Shown piece by piece: positions 49,863 through 58,409 of a stretch of DNA of 64,000 nucleotides. The notes below the pieces were generated by a model. The model ran no database searches, was not told where the DNA came from, and saw only the letters and a list, made by a program, of their open reading frames with translations. The DNA comes from Sphingopyxis sp. PAMC25046. GTDB taxonomy: Bacteria; Pseudomonadota; Alphaproteobacteria; Sphingomonadales; Sphingomonadaceae. The position numbers and the translations under genes were made by a program. Numbering within the stretch: position 1 is the first letter of the stretch; every line of letters starts with the position of its first letter. The stretch spans positions 4,193,501-4,257,500 of the forward strand of contig NZ_CP039250.1 of the NCBI RefSeq assembly GCF_004795895.1, read 5' to 3'.

Positions 49863-52028
49863 TCAGAACTCCGCCGTGACCGAGGTCTTGAAGGTGCGCG
49901 GCAGACCCTGAACAAGATAACCGCCGAGCGACGACGACCAGTATCGCTTGTTGGCGACGTTATCGACGTTGAAACGGAAGGTGATCGGCGTGTCGCCCGC
50001 CGCGACGACATAGCGCGCGCCGAGATCGACGCGCGTCCATTCGGGCAGCTCGAGCGTGTTGGCCAGATCCACCGCTTGCCTGCCGGTCTGGATGACGCGA
50101 CCGGTCAGCGTGAGACCGCCATAGACATCCCACTCGACATTGGCGTTGGCGGTATATTCGGGCACCCCGATCGCATCGAGCCCGTCGGTAGCCCCGCCGG
50201 CGGTACGGCGCTGCTTCGCATCGGTGACCGAGACGCCCGCGATGATGCGCAGGCCGTCGACGGGCTCGCCATCGACGCTGAGTTCGATGCCCTTGTTGCG
50301 CTGCTGACCGTTGAGCGTGAAGACCGTGCCGTCCGGAGTCACTTCGTTCAGCGTCTGCGGGCGATCGGTCTGGAACGCCGCGAGCGAGGCGTTGAAGCGG
50401 CCGAGCGCGAGTTTGCCGCCGATCTCATACTGCACCGCCTGATAGGGCGGGAACACCTGACCGACGTTGATCGTGCCGGCGCCGGCGACCGGCCCCTGGA
50501 TCAGCGCTTCGATGCGATTGGCGTAGAGCGAGATTTTCTCGCTGGGACGAATGACGACGCCGACCACGGGGGTGGTCGTCCCCCGGTTGTATTCGGTGTT
50601 CTGCGCGCCCGTGGTGATATTATAGGTGCGAAAATGGATGTTCTGATGCCGCAGGCCGAGCGTCAGCTGAACCATGTCGTCGGCAAAGCCGAGCGTGTCG
50701 GATACGAAGATGCTGTCGAGGCGCGTGCGGTTCGCGGGGAGAGGGTCAGCGAGGTCGCCTGAAACAAAGGCGTCGAACGTCGGCAGCGCGACGGTGCGCG
50801 GCGTATAGAGGTTGTTGAGGTTGGTGCCGCCCACCGCATCGTCGTCGAACCGCCCGAATTCAAAGGCGTTCCGGTTGACGTAGCGGCTGTGCGAATAGCC
50901 GAGGTTGAGCCGATGGGTGATGCCCAGGCTTTCGCCGCTGAACCGCAGCCCCGCCTGAGCGGCTTCGTTATTGTCGTTGCGCGGGATGTTCGAGCCGGTC
51001 ACGAACGCATCGCCGGTGGTCGAGTCGAGAAGCTGGAAGCCTTGATAAATACCGCGCTCGGCGGTGTCGCGTGCGCCCGCCGACGCATAGAGCATCAGAT
51101 TCTCGGTCACGTCATATTCGAGCTTGAAGATGCCGAAGATGTCGCGGATCGTCTGATTATACCATGGCTGGCCATAGTTGAGGTCCGCGCTCGGCGGGCG
51201 CGGCACTGCGGTGACCGTGCCATATTTGTTATTGAGCTGAACCATCGGTCGCATGTGCCGCGCCTTGACGTTCTGATAGGCGAGATCGAGGCTGAGGCGC
51301 AGATTGTCGGTGCGCCAGTCGAAGCTGCCGCCGACCACGGCCGAACGGCGGAACTCGTCGTCGATCGCGATGTCGCCCGACCGAAATGCTCCGTTGATGC
51401 GTGCGCCGAACGCGCCGTCGGTCCCGAAGCGGCGGCCGAAATCGACCGCCCCGCCGAAATGCGCGTCGGAGAGATAGTTGAGCGTGACGCGACTGGTGTC
51501 CCGGTCCTTCGCGCGCTTGGGCGTCAGGTTGACGGTGCCGCCCAGCGCGGAACCGCCGGGCGCGGCGCCGAACAGGAAGGCGCTGGCGCCGTTCAGGATC
51601 TGAACATTGTCATAGAGTTCGGGCGAAACGAGCTGGCGCGGGGTGACGCCGAACAGGCCGTCGATCGCGATATCTTCGCCGAAGAGGTTGAAGCCGCGAA
51701 CCACGAATTGCTCGGACATGTTGCCGAAGCCGAGCGTGGTGCGGACCGACGGGTCATTTTCAAGCACCGCGCCGAGCGTCAGCGGCTGTTGATTGAGGAT
51801 CAACGCCTCGTTGTAGCTCTTGACCGCGAACGGCGTATTCATCGCGTCCTGCTCGCCAAGGGCACCGAGCGAGCCGCCGCGTATGATCTGGGTTTCGTTA
51901 CTCCGCTGCGCGGTGACGACGATATCTTCGCCGGCGCTGGTCTCCTGCGCCATGACGGGCGCGGCGAGGATGAGCGCGGCGGTCGCGGCGGAGAGGCCGA
52001 GCGCGGTGTGGAAGGTCGAACTGGTCAC
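49863..52028 (-). CDS. TonB-dependent siderophore receptor
   Basis: A 721-aa outer-membrane receptor of the ferric-siderophore class. A signal peptide (PVMAQ) and TonB-box EDIVVTAQR precede a plug domain with PFAVKSYNEALILNQQP, VLENDPSVRTTLGFGNMSEQFVVRGF and GGSALGGTVNLTPKRA. A barrel follows, ending KTSVTAEF. The upstream genes are a small membrane protein and a PepSY membrane protein, behind a Fur-like site, so iron-repressed expression is expected. The siderophore is not known. Confidence 0.92.
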   Translation of the reverse strand: MTSSTFHTALGLSAATAALILAAPVMAQETSAGEDIVVTAQRSNETQIIRGGSLGALGEQDAMNTPFAVKSYNEALILNQQPLTLGAVLENDPSVRTTLGFGNMSEQFVVRGFNLFGEDIAIDGLFGVTPRQLVSPELYDNVQILNGASAFLFGAAPGGSALGGTVNLTPKRAKDRDTSRVTLNYLSDAHFGGAVDFGRRFGTDGAFGARINGAFRSGDIAIDDEFRRSAVVGGSFDWRTDNLRLSLDLAYQNVKARHMRPMVQLNNKYGTVTAVPRPPSADLNYGQPWYNQTIRDIFGIFKLEYDVTENLMLYASAGARDTAERGIYQGFQLLDSTTGDAFVTGSNIPRNDNNEAAQAGLRFSGESLGITHRLNLGYSHSRYVNRNAFEFGRFDDDAVGGTNLNNLYTPRTVALPTFDAFVSGDLADPLPANRTRLDSIFVSDTLGFADDMVQLTLGLRHQNIHFRTYNITTGAQNTEYNRGTTTPVVGVVIRPSEKISLYANRIEALIQGPVAGAGTINVGQVFPPYQAVQYEIGGKLALGRFNASLAAFQTDRPQTLNEVTPDGTVFTLNGQQRNKGIELSVDGEPVDGLRIIAGVSVTDAKQRRTAGGATDGLDAIGVPEYTANANVEWDVYGGLTLTGRVIQTGRQAVDLANTLELPEWTRVDLGARYVVAAGDTPITFRFNVDNVANKRYWSSSLGGYLVQGLPRTFKTSVTAEF

Positions 52029-52070
52029 TAATTTTCCCCTACGAACGCGGCCCTACCCCGCGCGAAATGT

Positions 52071-52250
52071 TCAGATTCGGCGCGCGCGCATCGCCCAGCC
52101 GACGGCCAAAACCGGTATGGCGAGCAACGCCCACGAGATCGCGTCGCGCCAGCCGTCGCCGGTCAGCGCGACGACGAGGCCGATGAGGCTGGCGATCGCG
52201 AGCAGCAGCGGGACGGCGAAGATCGTGCGGAGGCCGTTTCGCTTCTTCAT
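52071..52250 (-). CDS. Small two-helix membrane protein in siderophore operon
   Basis: A 59-aa protein with a basic start (MKKRNGLR), two hydrophobic helices (about 10-27 and 37-53) and an RARRI tail. It overlaps the end of the PepSY gene by four bases and precedes the siderophore receptor gene by 42. Similar small proteins often sit between PepSY proteins and iron receptors. Its role is unknown. Confidence 0.65.
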   Translation of the reverse strand: MKKRNGLRTIFAVPLLLAIASLIGLVVALTGDGWRDAISWALLAIPVLAVGWAMRARRI

Positions 52251-53413
52251 TCGGCGGGCACCAAAGTGCCGCCGCTCTCGACCTCGCGCACCAGCGCGTC
52301 GGTGCCGAAGCGGCGCTTGCCGAGCCAGAGATAGAGGCCCGAGCCGAGGACGATCATCGTGAACAGGGTGAGGATCGCCCAAAGGATTTTGAGCGGCAGC
52401 GCACCATAATCGCCGAAGTGCAGCGGCTGCGACAGCGCGAGCGCCTTGGCATACCAAGGCATCCCGCGCGCGTCGGTGAATTCGCCCGTTTCGGCATCGA
52501 TCAGCGCCGCGGTGAGCAGCCCTTCGGTGAGCGGCGTGTCGCCCTGAAAGAAGACGGCATAGTGATGCTTGCTGCTGAAAGCTCCGCCCGGGAAGGCGAT
52601 GAACTGCGGATTGTTGCCGGGAATCTCCTTGCGCGCCGCCGCCATCGCCTTGTCGATCGAACCGTAAAGCTCGGGCGGCACCGCGCCCTTGCCGTCATAG
52701 GCCTTCGTCATTTCGGCGAGATCGGTCCGCTGCCAATATTCGAAGATCGGGGTCGCGAGCGCATTGATCACGCCGGTCAAGCCGACCACCGTCATCCACG
52801 CGAGCGCGACGATGCCGAGCAGGTTGTGATAGTCGAGCCATTTGACGCGGCGGCTGCGCGAGGTGCGCAAGGTGCCGAAGTCGAGCTTTTTCATGAAGGG
52901 GGCGTAGAGCACGACGCCCGAGACGATCGCGATCACGAAGAAAAGCCCCATCAGCCCGAGGAAAAGCATGCCGGGGAGGCCGAGGAACATGTCGGTGTGG
53001 AGCTGGAGCAGGAAGTGCATCACGCCGCTTTCGTCGACGGTCGAGGTCGCTGCGCCGGTCGACCGGTCGAGGATCTGGATCGTCATGTCGGCGGCGGGCG
53101 AGTCCGCGCGCGGCGCGGTAGTAACCGTCATCGACGGCTGCGCATTGTCGAACGCCATGAAGACGGGGACTTCATCCGGCCGCGCCGCGAGCGCCTTCGC
53201 CAGCATTTCGTCGAGGGGTTTGAGGCCGGGCGCTTCGCCCGACGAACCCACGCCGGGCAGGCCATAATGCGGCGTTTCCTCGGTCAGCGTGTCGATTTCG
53301 TCGTGAAAGATCAGCGGCAGGCCGGTGACGCACAGCATCAACAGAAAGGCGGTGCAGACGATGCTCGTCCATTTATGGATCAGGAACCAGGTCCGGATGG
53401 TGGCACGTTGCAT
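52247..53413 (-). CDS. PepSY-associated TM protein (PiuB-like)
   Basis: A 388-aa inner-membrane protein with four helices (about 14-35, 150-175, 200-220, 345-368) and periplasmic PepSY sequence between them. Family marks are the WFLIHKWTSIVC helix at the start, LHTDMFLG, WLDYHNLLGIV with conserved His, and LHFGDYG near the end. Members act in reductive release of iron from siderophores or in iron uptake. It heads the siderophore-receptor operon behind a Fur-like site. Confidence 0.88.
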   Translation of the reverse strand: MQRATIRTWFLIHKWTSIVCTAFLLMLCVTGLPLIFHDEIDTLTEETPHYGLPGVGSSGEAPGLKPLDEMLAKALAARPDEVPVFMAFDNAQPSMTVTTAPRADSPAADMTIQILDRSTGAATSTVDESGVMHFLLQLHTDMFLGLPGMLFLGLMGLFFVIAIVSGVVLYAPFMKKLDFGTLRTSRSRRVKWLDYHNLLGIVALAWMTVVGLTGVINALATPIFEYWQRTDLAEMTKAYDGKGAVPPELYGSIDKAMAAARKEIPGNNPQFIAFPGGAFSSKHHYAVFFQGDTPLTEGLLTAALIDAETGEFTDARGMPWYAKALALSQPLHFGDYGALPLKILWAILTLFTMIVLGSGLYLWLGKRRFGTDALVREVESGGTLVPAE

Positions 53414-53429
53414 GAGAGAGGCTGCCGCT

Positions 53430-53448
53430 ATTGCGAGGAATAATCAAT
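53430..53448 (-). promoter_or_regulatory. Fur-box-like site upstream of the PepSY operon
   Basis: attgcgaggaataatcaat, 16-35 bases upstream of the PepSY start, matches about 14 of 19 positions of the alphaproteobacterial Fur pattern (ATTGAGAAT-N-ATTCGCAAT on the minus strand). Its ends form part of a 7-base inverted repeat, gctattg/caatagc (53427-53451). This fits iron-dependent repression of the operon. Confidence 0.5.
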
Positions 53449-53680
53449 AGCGCCCTATGGCGTCCGTCGATGATTGACAACCGTGTTTGCGTTACGCGGC
53501 GCATCGTTCGGGCCAGCTATCCCATAATTCGGGCCATATGGGATCGAGTCCGCGCGATGGCCGGGAACCGGATGGCGCGTCGCGGGAAGCCGCGCGGCGA
53601 TTATGAAAATTCAATTCACTTTCCTTTCATCCCGGATTGCCTATGATGACGGTCGAGGGACCGCTCGCATCGATGGAGCA

Positions 53681-54157
53681 ATGATGCCCTTGAGCCGCGA
53701 GATGCAGCGACTGCGCGCCGAACATGCGGCGCTCGTCACCTTGTCGCGGATCATCCTCGGCATGACCGCCTCGCCCTCCGACCCCGATCCCGACGCTCTG
53801 GCCAGCGCGCGCGGCCAGTTGCGCGAAGCGCTGGTCCGGCACCTGAAGTGCGAAGACTGGATCCTGTACCCACGGCTGATGGCGACAGGCGATGCCGAAC
53901 TGATGCGGATCACGCGCGAATTCGAAATCGAAATGGGCAGCCTAGCGGCGGATTTCGTCGCCTATGACGAGAAATGGACCCGCGACCGTGTTGCGGCCGA
54001 CTGGGCGGGTTTCCGGCGTGAGACGAAGATCGTCTTCGACCTGCTCGCGATGCGCGTCGAGCGCGAGGAACGCGAACTCTATCCGCTCGCCGACACGCTG
54101 TACGCGACCGCAGCGCCGCTCCTGCCGGTCATGGACGGATCGACAATTTCCAGCTGA
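53681..54157 (+). CDS. Hemerythrin-domain protein
   Basis: A 158-aa four-helix-bundle protein of the hemerythrin HHE family, which binds a di-iron centre and senses or carries O2 or NO. Candidate ligands are a His in LRAEHAAL, HLKCEDWILYP and the late EREERELYPL, where the usual His is replaced by Glu. The ATG pair at 53681/53684 has TGGAG upstream; the ORF runs further up but with no ribosome site. It converges on the TpsB gene and overlaps its end by 29 bases. Confidence 0.72.
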   Translation: MMPLSREMQRLRAEHAALVTLSRIILGMTASPSDPDPDALASARGQLREALVRHLKCEDWILYPRLMATGDAELMRITREFEIEMGSLAADFVAYDEKWTRDRVAADWAGFRRETKIVFDLLAMRVEREERELYPLADTLYATAAPLLPVMDGSTISS

Positions 54158-55763
54158 GCGCGACGCGCCAGTCCTGATCATAGCCGCGCACCGGCTGGTC
54201 CCAAGCATCAGCGACTTCCAGGCCGATGGTGGCATTCTCGGCATAGGAAAACCGCACGCCGCCGCCCCAGCTTCCGAGGGTGAAACCGGTGCGCGGAATC
54301 GCGGGGCGTTCGAGCAGGGTCACGTCGGCATAATCGACGAAGCCATAGAATTCGCTCTTCGCAAAACTGCCGCTGCGCAGCGGCCGCAGCGCGAGTTCGC
54401 CGAATGCCGCATAGCCGCGATCGCCATTGACGAGCCCGTCGTCGAACGCGCGGCCGAAGGTCGCGCCGCCGACGCTGAAGCGCTGCGCTGCGGGCAGGCG
54501 GTCGCGCGTCCAGCGGCCCGTCGCGGCGGTGCGGACGACGAAGGCCTTGCCGATCGCCTGGTTCGCCTCGACGCTGGCGTCGGCATAAGCAAAGTTGACT
54601 TCGCCGACCCCGGGGTCGACGCGTGCTCCGGCGAAATCGAGCCCCTTGGCGCCGCCGACGCGTGCGCCCAGGACGGTGCGGTCTTCGCTCAAACGAAAGG
54701 CGAGGCTGCCGCTGGCGGTCCACGTCTTTTCGGCGGCGATCGTCGAGCCGAAGAGCGCGTTCTTCGAATCGAGGTAATCGATCCGCGCCGATGCGATCAG
54801 GCCCCGCCGCGTCGCGCGGATCAGCGGATGGGTGATCGCGAAGCCCGCGCTCCACGCCTCGCCGTCGATCGCGATGCCCTTCGGCCGCGTGCGCAGCGCC
54901 GCGCCCGACAGTTCGGCGCGCGTGCCACCTGCGCCGAGCGGGGTCGAATGGCTCGCCGCAAGGTAGAGCAAAGATTTGAGGTTAAGCGCGGCGGCGCCGG
55001 TCAGCCGCGTCTCGTCGCCGCTGCGCAGCAGGCTGGAGCCGCGCGCGTTCGCCTCGACGATGCCGTCATTGACGAAGCGGCTGGTGCGCGTCGTGAAGCC
55101 GAGCCCGAGCGTCGGCTTCTTTGCATCGAGCGCGAGGTCGAGCGCGACCGCGCCCTGCTCGCTGCCGAGCGCGAGCGTCGGCGTCACGGTCACACCCGGA
55201 ATGTCGGCGATATTGCCCAGCGCGCGTTCGAAGCGCGATCGCGGCAGCGGGCGCTGGCCGACAAGGCCCGAGGCCATCTTCGCGACGAGCGGCGCCGGGC
55301 CGCTCTCGCGCTCGCCGCTCAGCGTCACCGATCCGACATAGCCTTCCGCCGACGCGACGGTGACGACGCCCTCCGACAGATCCTGTTCGGGAATGACGAG
55401 CGTGAAAAGCGCGACGCTCGACCGATTATAGGCGCGCGTCATCGCGGCGGCGAGCTTCGCGAGATTTTCGGACGACGCGGGCCTGCCGACAAAACGTTGC
55501 GCCGCGCGCCCAACATTGGCGGGCACGCCCGCGCCGACGAAACGGATTTCTCGGATGGTGACGTCGGGCCGCGCGCCCAGTTCGACCTTGCCGAGCGAGA
55601 GCGGCTTCGTTTCCGGGTCGGGCAACGGGTCGCGGGTGCGGTCGGGGGCAAGGGGCGGGCGGCCGTCGAGCGGCGTCGCCGCCGGTTGGGCCGCGAGCAC
55701 CGCGGCGGGGAGGAGCGAGGCTCCCGCCGCCGCCACGGCACAGGCGAAGCGCAGTCGGCGCAT
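54129..55763 (-). CDS. TpsB (ShlB/FhaC)-family outer-membrane transporter
   Basis: A 544-aa outer-membrane protein of the two-partner secretion type. A signal peptide is followed by a POTRA region (about 60-150, with IREIRFVGAGVP and VIPEQDLSEGVVTVASAEGYVG) and a 16-strand barrel. The barrel has the family's late-barrel VRGYD-like motif (PVRGYDQDW) near the C-terminus, which ends in WKLSIRP. No TpsA-type haemagglutinin is next to it. It follows, 11 bases apart, a collagen-repeat lipoprotein gene, which may encode its partner. Confidence 0.8.
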   Translation of the reverse strand: MRRLRFACAVAAAGASLLPAAVLAAQPAATPLDGRPPLAPDRTRDPLPDPETKPLSLGKVELGARPDVTIREIRFVGAGVPANVGRAAQRFVGRPASSENLAKLAAAMTRAYNRSSVALFTLVIPEQDLSEGVVTVASAEGYVGSVTLSGERESGPAPLVAKMASGLVGQRPLPRSRFERALGNIADIPGVTVTPTLALGSEQGAVALDLALDAKKPTLGLGFTTRTSRFVNDGIVEANARGSSLLRSGDETRLTGAAALNLKSLLYLAASHSTPLGAGGTRAELSGAALRTRPKGIAIDGEAWSAGFAITHPLIRATRRGLIASARIDYLDSKNALFGSTIAAEKTWTASGSLAFRLSEDRTVLGARVGGAKGLDFAGARVDPGVGEVNFAYADASVEANQAIGKAFVVRTAATGRWTRDRLPAAQRFSVGGATFGRAFDDGLVNGDRGYAAFGELALRPLRSGSFAKSEFYGFVDYADVTLLERPAIPRTGFTLGSWGGGVRFSYAENATIGLEVADAWDQPVRGYDQDWRVALSWKLSIRP

Positions 55764-55774
55764 CGGGTGCAGCT

Positions 55775-56725
55775 TCAGTCGCCGCGCTTCTGTTTCAGGC
55801 CGCCGAGGACGCCCCCGACGGTATCGGTGACCCCGGTGACGAGGCCGGTTACGGCATTGCCGTCCCCGCTCGGCCCTCCGGTCGCGCCGCCGGTGACGCC
55901 GTTGGTCACCTGCGACAAGGCGCCGGTCGCCGTCGTGACGACATTGCCGACGAGCGCAACGGGCGTGCCCGCGGCGCCTCCGGGCGTACCACCGGTTAGC
56001 CCGCCGGTCGCCCCGCCGAGCAGATTGCCGCCGGTGCCGGGCTGGAGCGTGACGAGCTGGCCGCCCGAACCGACGCCGACGGTGAGCAGGCTGCCGTTCT
56101 GCTGTCCGGGCGACAGGATGCTCGCGCCGATCAGCGGCGACGCACCGGGGCTGCCGAGCGCGGTCGCCTTGCCGATCGTCGCGGTGACCAGCTGACCCGG
56201 CGCGGCGGTCAGGCCGTCGACCAGATATTGCTGACCGTTGCCCGTCTGGACGAGCGCGACGCCGGTGCTTTTGACCACCCCGACGACGGTACCGACCAGA
56301 TTGGTATTGCCCGGCAGTTTGCTGTCGACCGCATCGGCGAGCAGCAGGCCCTTGTCAGCAATGACATTGACCAGACCGCCCGATTTGACGAGCACGCCGC
56401 CGATGACCGGGTTGACGTTGGCGGGATCTCCGGTGTTCGCGAGCAGGCCGGTGCCCGCGATCCCGCCGGGCCCGACGAGGCCGCCAACCGCGAGCGCGCC
56501 CGCATCGCCGAGGCCGAGACCGCTTCCTGCAGGGCCGGCCGGACCTGCGGGGCCCGTCGCGCCAGTGGGGCCGGCCGGACCCGCCGGTCCAGTTGCTCCG
56601 GTGGCGCCGGTCGCGCCGACGCTGCCGACACGATAGCTCCCCGACGATTCGCACGCCGCCAGCGCGAGGCACGCCGGGATCAGAATGAGATGGGCTGGGC
56701 GGAATTCAAGACAGGACAAAGACAT
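55775..56725 (-). CDS. Collagen-like-repeat lipoprotein
   Basis: A 316-aa surface lipoprotein. The signal peptide ends in LALAAC, with the lipidated C25. Ten Gly-X-Y triplets (residues 37-67, mostly GAT, GPA, GPT) form a short collagen-like stretch. The rest is Gly/Val/Thr/Leu-rich, low complexity and probably beta (VIGGVLVKSGGLVNVIADKG). The start at 56725 (MSLSCLEFRP) is chosen over a 20-residue extension. It is directly upstream of the TpsB-type gene, suggesting a secreted or anchored partner. Confidence 0.75.
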   Translation of the reverse strand: MSLSCLEFRPAHLILIPACLALAACESSGSYRVGSVGATGATGATGPAGPAGPTGATGPAGPAGPAGSGLGLGDAGALAVGGLVGPGGIAGTGLLANTGDPANVNPVIGGVLVKSGGLVNVIADKGLLLADAVDSKLPGNTNLVGTVVGVVKSTGVALVQTGNGQQYLVDGLTAAPGQLVTATIGKATALGSPGASPLIGASILSPGQQNGSLLTVGVGSGGQLVTLQPGTGGNLLGGATGGLTGGTPGGAAGTPVALVGNVVTTATGALSQVTNGVTGGATGGPSGDGNAVTGLVTGVTDTVGGVLGGLKQKRGD

Positions 56726-57126
56726 GAGGCATCCCCTTGGTACATTATCTGGTCCCTGATCCTGAGATTCTTGAAATGTCGACAAAGTTCCTTCTATTGT
56801 TCAGATTCATTCGAACAAAGTTACTCTTTAACTATTATGTGAGGTTTTTTGCGGGGAACCTCTCTGAAGTTAACTAATTTATTTCGTCCAAGTAACGGGG
56901 CAAAATTATATGATATTTGCACATCTGTTTCGATAGGGGACAAATTTTTCTTAAATTGATTTGAATTATAAAGGTTCCCTGCTTCGCTGGCCGCTTCCGG
57001 GCGAAGCGATGCCGCAACGATGTTTTGCGAAGAGCGCGCAGGCGCGCCGCGGCGGTTCACCTCTCCATTGACGATGCGGCCGCGGTCCAGCTAGGGCCGC
57101 GCCATCATTTTTTGGGAAACAGTCAA
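56726..57126. other. AT-rich divergent intergenic region
   Basis: This 401-base stretch is the most AT-rich part of the window away from the CBASS insert, with several A/T runs at 56865-56985. It separates the collagen-like gene from the divergent DUF3297 gene. I see inverted repeats ttgttc/gaacaa (56797-56818) and gaggtt/aacctc (56841-56862). I see no convincing gene; a 79-codon frame on the minus strand (56821-57060) lacks family likeness. It probably holds promoters and regulator sites for both genes. Confidence 0.55.
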
Positions 57127-57396
57127 ATGACCGATACGCCACCCGACCGCCTGTCGACCAACCCCCGCTCGCCCCATTTCGACATGGAGGTGCTGCAGCG
57201 CGGTATCGGCATCCGCTTCAAGGGCGCGGAGCGCACCGACGTCGAAGAATATTCGATCTCCGAGGGCTGGATCCGCGTCGCCGCGGGCAAGTCGAAGGAT
57301 CGGTTCGGCCAGCCGATGACGATCAAGCTGTCGGGCCCGGTCGAAGCCTGGTTCGAGGACGGCGCCGGCGAAGGCGACGCGCCCGCCGCCGACTGA
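57127..57396 (+). CDS. DUF3297-family protein
   Basis: An 89-aa cytosolic protein of the alphaproteobacterial DUF3297 family. It begins TDTPPDRLSTNPRSPHFD, has FDMEVLQRGIGIRFKG and the core DVEEYSISEGWIRVAAGKSKDRFGQPMTIKLSG, and ends in an acidic tail. The family is strongly conserved and of unknown function. The start at 57127 is chosen because the upstream 34 residues are Arg-rich and repeat-derived. Confidence 0.85.
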   Translation: MTDTPPDRLSTNPRSPHFDMEVLQRGIGIRFKGAERTDVEEYSISEGWIRVAAGKSKDRFGQPMTIKLSGPVEAWFEDGAGEGDAPAAD

Positions 57397-57454
57397 CGGC
57401 GGCCGCTCCAGAAGCGCCGCGCGGAGCATCGAGCCCCTTCAATCGGCATCATTC

Positions 57455-57550
57455 AAAAACCGTTCGTACCGAGCTTGTCGAAGCACCGTCCCTCTTTCGT
57501 CTCAAAGAAAGAACGGCCCCCTTCGACTGCCTGCCAAGGCAGGCGCTCCG
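57455..57550. repeat. REP-like repeats, copy with gcctgccaaggcaggc core
   Basis: Contains the gagcttgtcgaag segment also present at 660, and the perfect palindrome gcctgcc-aa-ggcaggc (57529-57544). The flanks cttcgact and gcgctccggg also match the inverted copy at 40980-41009 inside the broken gene. The remainder of the gap up to 57668 holds a nine-G run and no gene. Confidence 0.7.
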
Positions 57551-57668
57551 GGCGAGCAGATTGGGAGCTGCCGATTTAACTCCTGCCCCAAAGGAGAAAC
57601 CACCCGGAGCGGCGGGCCGCCCCGAGTGGCTTCATCGCTCGCCGAGCCCGAGGGTGGGGGGGGGAGGC

Positions 57669-58244
57669 TCAGTTACCGAGCGAGGCGGCAACGACTTCGA
57701 GGCCGTTGCCGGGTTTCCATTCATTTTGCGTCCAGACGGGCGCCTTGAAGCTGGGCGCCTCTTCGGGGGCGCCGTCGGCGTAGATGAAGCCCTGCACCGG
57801 GTTGGCGCGAAGGCCGAGATCGCCGATCGGGGCGTACCAGACGCGGACCATGCTCCAGTCGCCGGCGTCGCTGACGTCGACGACGCGAACATCGCGTTCG
57901 ATCTGGCCGCGGCGGCCGTTGATCGGCGACCAGTTGGCATGGTCGATCAGGATTTCGCGGTCGCTGACGATCTTCTTGACCACAGCGACATGCCCCATCG
58001 GCATGCCGCGCGTTCCGGCGAAGGCCATGACAGCGCCCTTGCGGGGCTCTTCACCGCGCGCATAGGTGCCGGCGGCCTGCGACCACCAGGTCTTGGCATT
58101 GCCGCGGATTTCGACGCCCGATTCGGCGCGGGCGAAGGGGACGCATTGCAGATAGGCCTTCGCCGCGGCGGGAACGCTCGCGAACAGGCCGGTGACGGTC
58201 ATCACGGACGCGATGGCGGCTGCCAGGTAACGACGATAGAGCAT
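57669..58244 (-). CDS. Exported CHAP-domain amidase
   Basis: A 191-aa periplasmic or secreted protein with a signal peptide (residues 1-28, ending VPAAAKA) and an NlpC/P60-type CHAP domain. The catalytic Cys is C34 in LQCVPFAR, the His is H85 in MPMGHVAVV, and a polar third residue is in DHANW (102-105). Such enzymes cut peptidoglycan peptide or amide bonds. The start at 58244 (MLYRRYLAA) is chosen over an extension. Nothing nearby indicates a specific process. Confidence 0.85.
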   Translation of the reverse strand: MLYRRYLAAAIASVMTVTGLFASVPAAAKAYLQCVPFARAESGVEIRGNAKTWWSQAAGTYARGEEPRKGAVMAFAGTRGMPMGHVAVVKKIVSDREILIDHANWSPINGRRGQIERDVRVVDVSDAGDWSMVRVWYAPIGDLGLRANPVQGFIYADGAPEEAPSFKAPVWTQNEWKPGNGLEVVAASLGN

Positions 58245-58409
58245 GGAATGCGACCCCCCGATGCTTGTCTTCAAGCGTTGGAGCGTCTTTGCCACGCCGC
58301 GCAGCATCCACCACCCGCCTAGCGACGAATCGCGCCGGGGATGCGGCAGGCCGGGGAACCTTTTGTTAAGGTGTTCAATTCGTCGTGCAGGCCGTTCGGC
58401 TGACCGCTG

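Noticed and set aside
56821..57060. 79-codon minus-strand frame in the AT-rich gap
   Set aside because: No family likeness, weak start, and it crosses the inverted repeats; probably chance.
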